Both the position numbers and the translations under genes were made by a program. The notes under the pieces were generated by a model. The model was not told the DNA's origin, ran no database searches, and saw only the letters and a list, made by a program, of their open reading frames with translations. A stretch of DNA of 64,000 nt from Arthrobacter sp. MAHUQ-56 (GTDB lineage: Bacteria; Actinomycetota; Actinomycetes; Actinomycetales; Micrococcaceae), in the NCBI RefSeq assembly GCF_019710585.1, contig NZ_JAIFZQ010000017.1, forward strand, positions 124,001-188,000, given 5' to 3'. Positions within the stretch are counted from its first letter, which is position 1. Every line of letters starts with the position of its first letter. Shown here piece after piece: positions 57,766 through 64,000 of this stretch.

Positions 57766-58703
57766 GCGTTCTGGGGAAGAGCAGCTGTGATGCCGAAGCC
57801 GGCGCCCCAGGTCTTAACCGGCCAGTAGCGGTCCACGACCATGCTGTAGTCCCCCGCCGTCGACAATGCGCTGAAGGCCGCGATCCAGGAACGCATCTCA
57901 TGCGCCGCGCTTCCGCCTTCGGCGATGAACTCATCATTGTCCCAGCAATCCACGTCGCTCAGGGAACCAGAACGGAACACCTTCATCAGCTTCTGGTCCC
58001 ATTCCTCATTAAGGGGCGCGCTGGATGCCCGACCGTCCGCAATGGCCTGGATGCCCTCAATGATCTTTCCTTCGCGGGCTGCACGGTCTTCTTTCGACGG
58101 GGCATAAGAGACCAATCGCTGCTGCACAGGTTCGGGCGCGCCGTCGTACTCGGGAATCGGCGGGTTGTGGGAGAGCCCGCCCGAGGCCACCAGGAGAACG
58201 CGCTTGTCCAGTTGCTGGGCAGCGCGACCCAACGCCTCACCCATCAGACGGATCCGGGCCATGGGGGTAAGGGGCTTTCCGATGGCGTTCACGAATACGG
58301 GAACGAATGGGTTGGTGAAGCCCGAGCCAAACAGGAATTCGAGCGGCTGCATGACGCCGTGGTCAACTTCGAGGCGCTCGGAGCGGGCGATGTCTATTCC
58401 CTGGGCGATGGTGAGCGCGTGCAGTTCCCGAGCAGTCCGGGAATCGACAGGAAGGGGCCCTTCGCCGGTTCCGTAGTCACCAACGCCCACGGCCTGCGCA
58501 CCAATGGCGAACGGCGGCATCATCGAATAGAGCACGCCGTTGAAGTGGTCCGGGCCGAAGATGACGGTGACGTCCGGGTCGAAGTCCTCAACGAATGAGC
58601 GGACTTCTCCCAGGGCCTCGTTAATTTCCGCGAAAATCGTTCCGCCTGGATCGACGTTTCCAAATGATGGCGCGTGTGACAACGCGGCAAGTGCAAGCGA
58701 CAT
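57762..58703 (-). CDS. mhpB: 2,3-dihydroxyphenylpropionate 1,2-dioxygenase (MhpB)
   Basis: A 313-residue LigB-type extradiol dioxygenase, matching E. coli MhpB (314). ATG at 58703 has GAGAGGGAAA upstream. FGPDHFNGVLYSMMPPF, VDHGVMQPLEFLFG (catalytic His) and ASGGLSHNPPIPE (second His) follow E. coli MhpB closely. It cleaves 3-(2,3-dihydroxyphenyl)propionate. First gene of the mhp operon. Confidence 0.95.
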   Translation of the reverse strand: MSLALAALSHAPSFGNVDPGGTIFAEINEALGEVRSFVEDFDPDVTVIFGPDHFNGVLYSMMPPFAIGAQAVGVGDYGTGEGPLPVDSRTARELHALTIAQGIDIARSERLEVDHGVMQPLEFLFGSGFTNPFVPVFVNAIGKPLTPMARIRLMGEALGRAAQQLDKRVLLVASGGLSHNPPIPEYDGAPEPVQQRLVSYAPSKEDRAAREGKIIEGIQAIADGRASSAPLNEEWDQKLMKVFRSGSLSDVDCWDNDEFIAEGGSAAHEMRSWIAAFSALSTAGDYSMVVDRYWPVKTWGAGFGITAALPQNA

Positions 58704-58744
58704 TGCTTTCCCTCTCAGTGATCCCGACCACACCAGGTCGTTCC

Positions 58745-58766
58745 CTAGAGTGTAGATTCTAGATTC
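58745..58766. promoter_or_regulatory. Repeat element in the mhpB promoter region
   Basis: Tandem TAGATTC copies (58753-58766) overlap an inverted pair CTAGA-N8-TCTAG (58745-58762), 42-63 nt upstream of the mhpB start. The surroundings are locally AT-rich. No regulator gene adjoins it, so the binding protein is unknown. Confidence 0.3.
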
Positions 58767-59555
58767 GTCATTTTGCAATAGCTCATGCCGAGGTGCGCAG
58801 GGCTAGCACGCGGCCCATTAAGCCGCTCATTCCTTGAACGGTTTTGTAGGGTTGGCGATGCTTGGCGCGACCTTGGACCCCATCGGCACAAAGCTCCGGA
58901 TCATCGGGCTTACAAGGCAGGCCACAATCAGGTATATGGATAATGCCTACTTGCCGCTGAAGACCTTGCAGCTGGTTGCCTCCGGCCAGGCAGCAGGAGG
59001 CACACCAATAGAAAGCCGGCTTTCAGCGCTGGATTCAAAGACCGCTAGCGTAGTGGGTTCTCCAAGCGGACTCCGGCAAGCTTGACCTCGCGCAGGTGCC
59101 GCAGCCGCCGGCACTCCAGCAACCCGCTTTCGGGGTCCTACAACGTCTCTCCAGGCTACGAAGCCGAAGCGGAAGCGCTGCGGGGGGTGAAGAATTGGGC
59201 ACTAAAGGCACCGGGCGGGCAATAGGCCGCTGGGCCTAGGAGATTAACAAGTTGGTCGAACAGTACTCCGACCTCATCAGTGCTGCTACTGCAGGGAGTC
59301 CTCCATCAGCGAGGCCGTGCAGATGTGGAAGCCGCCGTCCAACCGGGGCAGCTTAGGAGCTCGCGGCCGGGCCCGCAGAAGAAGGGGACAAACTTCAAGG
59401 GAGGGATACCGAGACCAAAGATGACGGCCAGTTACAACAACAGTTTCCCGGGATCACGCCCCTGGTGAGACCACAATGGATATGCAGAGCGACCCGGCGC
59501 TGGCGTCGACGGCGCCCCAAAGGCGAGCCCCGGCGTCGTCCTGCGTGACAAGAAC
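58767..59555. other. Gene-poor, apparently decayed stretch
   Basis: No frame gives a family-like protein on either strand. A frame at 58834-59085 (83 residues) and short pieces such as INKLVEQYSDLISA near 59240 look like eroded coding DNA but cannot be assigned. Confidence 0.5.
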
Positions 59556-60125
59556 TTACACGGAATGTGCCCTGAGACTGGTTCCATTCATTGACCCAAC
59601 TGCTGGCCTAGCCTCGTCCCGAGGAGCTACTGCTGGTTGAGGGGCCGGGACTGACGAGGTGCCGTGACCCGTTGCACTGAGCACGCTATCTAGCCAGCTG
59701 ACGCGATTAGCAAACCGCTTTGCCTTGCGCGGATCCGTCCACCGGTAGCAGTCGTACTCCCGATTGATTCCTAGCCGCCTTCGGTATGTTAGGGCAGTGA
59801 AAGTGTGAACGAGCCACGGGGTTCCAGAGCGGTCCGTGACCACGAGGTCCGGCCCTTGATGGAGCGCCTGGAGGTCTTCGACCCGCAGCCCCGCTTCTTT
59901 GAAGAGTTCTTCAAGTGCCTGCTGTTCCGGTGTCGCCCCTGCGCTCAGAAACCCTGTGATACATTGCCAAAGACCGGGGTCGTGGCTAGAGCGGCCGCTT
60001 CTTCTAAACAAGGCGATCCTGCCCCGCCACTGGATGACAGCGGCGACGACTATGTGATTCAGAGGAATGTCCGGTGCAACGCCAGTGGGAGTGCTGGTGC
60101 CAAAGGCAGTATTGACTGCGCCCAA
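59556..60125 (-). CDS. Nudix hydrolase domain protein with degenerate Nudix box
   Basis: A 189-residue protein from TTG at 60125, chosen for the AAGGAG 6 nt upstream. VAAVIQWRGRIALFRRSG begins the fold. The Nudix box reads GFLSAGATPEQQALEELFKE followed by AGL: compared with GX5EX7REUXEEXGU the first Glu is Ala and one of the metal-site Glu is Lys. WLVHTFTAL and WTDP follow as in NTP pyrophosphohydrolases. The C-terminal 35 residues are low-complexity. It stands alone in a decayed stretch, so activity is doubtful. Confidence 0.7.
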   Translation of the reverse strand: MGAVNTAFGTSTPTGVAPDIPLNHIVVAAVIQWRGRIALFRRSGRSSHDPGLWQCITGFLSAGATPEQQALEELFKEAGLRVEDLQALHQGPDLVVTDRSGTPWLVHTFTALTYRRRLGINREYDCYRWTDPRKAKRFANRVSWLDSVLSATGHGTSSVPAPQPAVAPRDEARPAVGSMNGTSLRAHSV

Positions 60126-60358
60126 GTTTCTCTCCTTAATTAAAAGTGCTCTCGAGGCCAGGCATACTCGCACTTGGGCATGATCCGCTGCGCCCGGTTA
60201 CTAAACCGGCACCCAAAGCGAGGAGAGTTGCACCCGCTCCGCCCGTTAGCGCCACTCGACGAATAGCCGACTCGTACGCCGTAACTTCAGAGAGGTGAAG
60301 TGGCGAACTCATAGGTAGTTCTCCAGGGAACTAGATGGCGCCCGCAAACTCTTCTCTG

Positions 60359-60508
60359 TCACGCCTCGGGGTCTGCTTCATACCAACCCAGCCAGGCGGA
60401 TGAGGTCAATTTGATGGTGGGTGCCGCCAGTTCGGCTTCCCACAGGGCGAGATCCTGCTTGTCTCTGAGGTGGGACAGCAGTCTCAGGTAATGCGCCAGA
60501 ACACTCAT
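60359..60508 (-). CDS. Very small hypothetical protein
   Basis: A 49-residue frame from ATG at 60508 with GGAAGGGA about 7 nt upstream. The sequence (VLAHYLRLLSHLRDKQDLAL...WLGWYEADPEA) is helical and rich in Leu/Trp. No family recognised; short length keeps this uncertain. Confidence 0.35.
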   Translation of the reverse strand: MSVLAHYLRLLSHLRDKQDLALWEAELAAPTIKLTSSAWLGWYEADPEA

Positions 60509-60731
60509 CGCTATTTCCCTTCCAAGTGGAGTTGAGCGGCCGATCCGGCTCCGCATCGGCGATGCGGCGGGGATTCGACAGCGGGACATTCGGCATAATC
60601 AGATTTCACGGCTGGTCCACTGGGTTTGCGGCCACACGAAATCGTCGAGGCGTTGGATGGGCCAGGAGAAGTAACCACGTACATGCAGGTCAGACGCATG
60701 AAGGTTCAGACGGGAACTTGTCGGTGGCTCT

Positions 60732-62339
60732 CTAGGACAGTCGTCCTGACAAGGGCACAGCCGACTCGACCGCCGCGTCCGGGGCCTCCGCTCCGACCTC
60801 ACGATAGCGCCGGGGCCAAACCCCCTGCTTTCCGGGCGCCAGAATACCGTTGGGATCCAACGCATCCTTTAGTGTCTCTTGGAGGCGACGAATGGCGTTG
60901 TTGTTGTAGTCGAAGCCGTCAGCGATGACGTCCATGTAGTCGACATGGCTGCGGTAGGGCGCGTACCCGTGGCTGCGGGCCGCGGCAAGCAGCGCCGAGT
61001 AGAGAGCCCTGGCGCGAGCCAGCTGTTCCTGGTTGTCGTTTTCAAAGAAAATCATGGTCACGTGCACCATGTGGCGCGGGTAGAGGTGGTAGCCGATGTA
61101 CAGGTCGAAGCCGAACCGGCGGTAAAGCTCTTTAGCTTCCCGATAGAACGCCCACACTTCCTCCCCTCGGGCGGGAATGATGGGGGCAGCGTCGATATGC
61201 CCACCGTTTTCGGCCGCCCATGCCACTGTGGACAAGGGCTTCAGGGTGGGCACGCCGGCCATTTGCGTGCGGTCCATGTCAGCAATATCTTCGTAGGCGA
61301 CCTGTACGCCATCCACACCTTCATAGAGCCTGGCTTTGACGGTAAACCCTTCAAGCCCGGCGAATCGTTCCCGAATGATCTCAAGCCTGCGTTGGGCGAG
61401 TCCCTTGTCGCCGTAGATCGCGAACTTTGCGTTCCACTGGCCAATGCCCATCTCTTGGCGCATTTCCTCCAGACGGTCGTCCGGTATGGATCCCTCCCCC
61501 TCGTACCAGCGTGACCGCGGACCGTTCATGGTGGCTGCCCGAACCACGTTGCCGCAGAGGGCGTTGTTCTGAATGACGTCCTCGCGCCGGAGCTGGGTAA
61601 GGATGTCCACCAGCTTTGGCATGTCCTCCTCGCGCTCCACCACAACGTCGCCATTGATGTACACGTCCGGCCAGGGCATCAGCCAAAGACCAATCTTGGT
61701 CACTACGCCGAGATTGGATTGGGTGAAGATACCGTCCAGAGTGGGGCCAAATCCGCCTTTGAAGATGGGCCCAAGTTCCGTACCCTCCATGGCCCACATT
61801 CCTGTACGCACCAGCTCACCGTCAGGCAGGACCACCTCCATGCCACAAATGGACTGCACATGGTCCCCCATCGGCGTCATGCCGTAGCCCCGGTCCAGCG
61901 CATTTCCCATAATGGAACCCCAGCCCAGGGCAGGAACGGACATCCACAGCTTCAAACCCTTCTCCTGGATGTGTTCGAAGAGATCAAAGAACGTGACGCC
62001 CGGCTCAATGACGGCATAATTCAAGTGATCATTGACCTCGAGGATGTTGTTAAGGCGGCTCAGATCCAACGCCACCATGCCGCGGGCGCGCGGTTCCGGC
62101 CCTCCGTAGCCCAGGTTCTTACCCTTGGAGAAAGACCACAGCGGAACACCAGTGCTGTTGGCGAGACGGACGAGCGCTTGGACCTCCTCCACACTGCCGG
62201 GACGAACGCCCGGCCACTTCGCCCGCCCGGAGTTCAGGGGGTAGGGATCGATATAGCCCTCCTGGGGCGTGGGGCGGACAACGTTGCCTTTGCCGATAAT
62301 GGCTTCCGCCTCGTCGAGGAATGCGGCTTGGGCATCCAT
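60732..62339 (-). CDS. FAD-linked oxidase, vanillyl-alcohol oxidase / 4-cresol dehydrogenase family
   Basis: A 535-residue PCMH-type flavoprotein from ATG at 62339 (no clear ribosome-binding site; the frame is open upstream but not family-like). FAD-binding domain: WPGVRPGSVEEVQALVRLAN, FSKGKNLGYGGPEPR, EPGVTFFDLFEHIQ, GWGSIMGNALDRGYG. Cap domain: IGYHLYPRHMVHVTMIFFEN, with a His at the place of the covalent flavin link in VAO/eugenol oxidase. YAPYRSHVDYMD carries the Tyr-Arg pair that binds the phenolate. Length matches eugenol oxidase of Rhodococcus (526). Likely substrates are para-alkylphenols or 4-hydroxybenzyl alcohols. Divergent from a LysR gene. Confidence 0.92.
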   Translation of the reverse strand: MDAQAAFLDEAEAIIGKGNVVRPTPQEGYIDPYPLNSGRAKWPGVRPGSVEEVQALVRLANSTGVPLWSFSKGKNLGYGGPEPRARGMVALDLSRLNNILEVNDHLNYAVIEPGVTFFDLFEHIQEKGLKLWMSVPALGWGSIMGNALDRGYGMTPMGDHVQSICGMEVVLPDGELVRTGMWAMEGTELGPIFKGGFGPTLDGIFTQSNLGVVTKIGLWLMPWPDVYINGDVVVEREEDMPKLVDILTQLRREDVIQNNALCGNVVRAATMNGPRSRWYEGEGSIPDDRLEEMRQEMGIGQWNAKFAIYGDKGLAQRRLEIIRERFAGLEGFTVKARLYEGVDGVQVAYEDIADMDRTQMAGVPTLKPLSTVAWAAENGGHIDAAPIIPARGEEVWAFYREAKELYRRFGFDLYIGYHLYPRHMVHVTMIFFENDNQEQLARARALYSALLAAARSHGYAPYRSHVDYMDVIADGFDYNNNAIRRLQETLKDALDPNGILAPGKQGVWPRRYREVGAEAPDAAVESAVPLSGRLS

Positions 62340-62486
62340 AAAGATCACATCACTTTCGGTGAAGGTGCCGCGGGTGCGGCAACGAATTGGGTCGCCTCGG
62401 TCTAAGGCGTTTCTTTCATCATGGCAAGCCGAATTCATCAAGTAAATGCCATGTTTTTGCTCATGCTCATCAGTAGAATTGACAAT

Positions 62487-63458
62487 ATGAATATCAGCCT
62501 GCACCCGTCGATCACGCTGCGCCAAGTCCTGCACTTTGTGGTCGCCGCGGAAACCGGGACCATGAGCGAGGCGGCCCGCAGACTGCACATGGCACCGTCA
62601 GCCATCTCCATGTCCATCGCCGAACTCGAGCGAATTGTCGGGGCGCAGTTGTGCATCAAGCGCAAATCCAAGGGCCTAACACTTACCTCCACCGGCATTG
62701 TGGTGTTCAGGCAGGCGCGCCAACTGCTTGACCTCGCCGACGACATAACGTCCTTGTCGAAGAGCGACCGTACAGACATCCGTGGCCCGTTGATCGTGGG
62801 GTGCTTCATGTCGCTGGCGCCCACCATCATTCCCCAGATGCTGGCCGATTTTGCGGATCAATGCCCGCACGTGGAGGTCGACTTCATCGAGGGGTATCAC
62901 GAGGACCTTCAGGAACGCCTGCTCAACGGCTCCATCGACGCCGCCTTCGTCTATGACATGGACATCTCCCCTGCCCTGAAGACGGCGCCGTTGCTCTCGG
63001 TGGAACCTTATATCCTGCTCCCACAGGATCATTCCCTGCGCGAGGCCGAGGTGGTTTCGCTTCGGGATCTGGCCGCCAGCCCACTCATTTTCTTCGACGC
63101 CCCGCCCATCTCTACCCGCATCCTGGACATGTACCGCGACGCCGGACTTACTCCGAACATCCGGCACCGGTCACGCAGCTATGCCACGGTCAGATCCCTC
63201 GTTGCTGCGGGCCGCGGGGTTGCGGTGCTCTTCCAGCGGCCCATGCTCGACGCGCCTTACGAGGAACTGAAAGTTGTCCTGAAGCGTGTTGTGGCACCCC
63301 GCGTCGACACCCGCCCACCGGCCACCGTTTCGCTGGCCTGGACGCGGAGCATGCGCTTGAACGCCCGAGCCCAGGCATGGGTGGATGTGGCCGTCGAACG
63401 ATTTGGCTCCGCGGGCACGGCGCCGAGCGGCCCTGGACTGGCGGGGGTGGTGGTTTAA
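62487..63458 (+). CDS. LysR family transcriptional regulator
   Basis: A 323-residue LTTR from ATG at 62487. HTH at about 8-65 (LRQVLHFVVAAETGTMSEAA; HMAPSAISMSIAELERIVGA), then the periplasmic-binding-like effector domain (GPLIVGCFMSLAPTIIPQML; SVEPYILLPQDHSL; SLVAAGRGVAVLFQRP). It shares a 147-nt divergent region with the VAO-family gene and so is expected to control it. Its stop overlaps the convergent flavin monooxygenase by 2 nt. Confidence 0.93.
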   Translation: MNISLHPSITLRQVLHFVVAAETGTMSEAARRLHMAPSAISMSIAELERIVGAQLCIKRKSKGLTLTSTGIVVFRQARQLLDLADDITSLSKSDRTDIRGPLIVGCFMSLAPTIIPQMLADFADQCPHVEVDFIEGYHEDLQERLLNGSIDAAFVYDMDISPALKTAPLLSVEPYILLPQDHSLREAEVVSLRDLAASPLIFFDAPPISTRILDMYRDAGLTPNIRHRSRSYATVRSLVAAGRGVAVLFQRPMLDAPYEELKVVLKRVVAPRVDTRPPATVSLAWTRSMRLNARAQAWVDVAVERFGSAGTAPSGPGLAGVVV

Positions 63459-64000
63459 GCCGAAGGGCGGGTCAGTCCAAGGTTGTCGCGTAGAGTGCTG
63501 CCCTCGTACTCACTGCGAAAGTAGCCACGATCCTGCAGCTCCGGCACCAGCTTGTCGCAGATCAGCTTGAAGCCTCCGGGGTTGAAGGGAGCGTTGAGGT
63601 TGAAACCGTCACAGGCCTTCGATTCGAACCAGTCCACCATGCGGTCGGCAACTTGCGAGGGAGTCCCGGCCATCCATTGATGTCCGGTGGACCGGGCAAG
63701 GTCCACGATCAGCTCGCGCAACGTCATGCCCATGTCCACGCTCTTCTTCCGGTAGATCTGGTAGCGGCTCCCCAGTCTGGGGTCGTCGGAAAACCACTCG
63801 GCCGGGATCTTCTCATCGAAGTCCAACTCCGACAGATCCATCTTCAGGTCAGCACCCACCTGCTTGCGGCCGTTACCGAGGTGCACGTAGCTGGCCAACT
63901 CGTCGGCAAGGTCCTGCGCCTCCTTCTCGGTGTCGCCGAGAATGGGCAGGATGCCCGGAATGATTTTGACGTCGTCGGGGTTCCGACCCTTTTCCGCCAC
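63455..64000 (-). CDS. LLM-class flavin-dependent monooxygenase (NtaA/SnaA/DszA type), N-terminus beyond window
   Basis: The C-terminal 181 residues of a two-component flavin monooxygenase; the frame continues past position 64000, so the GTG at the very edge is probably internal. GRNPDDVKIIPGILPILGDTEKEAQDLADE, LARSTGHQWMAGTPSQVADRM-like and CDGFNLNAPFNPGGF segments are typical of the NtaA/DszA subfamily, which uses FMNH2 from a separate reductase to oxidise aminopolycarboxylates, sulfur heterocycles or similar. It is convergent with the LysR gene. Confidence 0.9.
   Translation of the reverse strand: MAEKGRNPDDVKIIPGILPILGDTEKEAQDLADELASYVHLGNGRKQVGADLKMDLSELDFDEKIPAEWFSDDPRLGSRYQIYRKKSVDMGMTLRELIVDLARSTGHQWMAGTPSQVADRMVDWFESKACDGFNLNAPFNPGGFKLICDKLVPELQDRGYFRSEYEGSTLRDNLGLTRPSA

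Noticed and set aside
58834-59085. 83-codon plus-strand frame in the decayed stretch
   Set aside because: No ribosome-binding site and no recognisable fold; possibly a remnant, not callable as a gene.
1-64000. Search for CRISPR arrays, insertion sequences and integrases
   Set aside because: No regularly spaced repeats, transposase motifs or tyrosine/serine recombinase motifs were visible on either strand.

Overview
The window is high-GC (roughly 65%) DNA with dense, often overlapping genes. ANTAR-type regulation, GTG/TTG starts and a sialic-acid locus laid out like that of corynebacteria point to a soil actinobacterium of the Micrococcales (Arthrobacter / Pseudarthrobacter / Paenarthrobacter type). 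This is inference from gene content; no rRNA or complete tRNA gene was seen. The stretch is catabolic: four nutrient modules, each with its own regulator and transporter. No insertion sequence, integrase or CRISPR array was found.

Region 1 (1-9.5 kb): a type III CoA-transferase (cut by the window edge), an IclR regulator, a divergent NitT/TauT-type ABC transporter, an aconitase-family hydro-lyase, an MFS carrier and a tartrate/isopropylmalate-dehydrogenase-family enzyme. Together they look like uptake and breakdown of a hydroxylated or unsaturated di/tricarboxylic acid. The aconitase-like enzyme has Ser where the first iron-sulfur Cys is expected.

Region 2 (9.7-15.5 kb): housekeeping/regulatory genes (small protein, GAF-ANTAR protein, glycine-rich protein of unknown function, PAS-GGDEF-EAL protein), then a gene-poor stretch with a tRNA 3'-end remnant and two strong hairpins.

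Region 3 (15.5-33.5 kb): a sialic-acid island. It holds a secreted multidomain sialidase broken by a frameshift, a second sialidase without signal peptide, a DUF4862 protein, a peptide-type ABC importer like SiaEFGI, then nanA-nanK-nanE-nagA in one operon, nagB, a GntR/FCD regulator and an acetyl-xylan-esterase-type hydrolase. A TAGGACRTCCTA-like palindrome recurs in front of both sialidases, the transporter operon and the esterase, which suggests one NanR-like regulon.

Region 4 (33.5-63.5 kb): aromatic catabolism. Two paralogous clusters face each other: extradiol dioxygenase, FAA-family hydrolase, FAD hydroxylase, 4-hydroxyacetophenone-monooxygenase-like Baeyer-Villiger enzyme. In the second copy the dioxygenase has decayed to a pseudogene. 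Next comes SDR-TetR-ABC transporter, then a tightly overlapping mhp operon (mhpB, mhpC, mhpD, NTF2-like gene, HpcH/HpaI aldolase, mhpA) for 3-(hydroxyphenyl)propionate-type substrates. After a decayed, gene-poor stretch come a vanillyl-alcohol-oxidase-family flavoenzyme, a divergent LysR regulator and a partial LLM-class flavin monooxygenase. A plausible overall role is funnelling lignin-derived alkylphenols, aryl ketones and phenylpropanoids to central metabolism.
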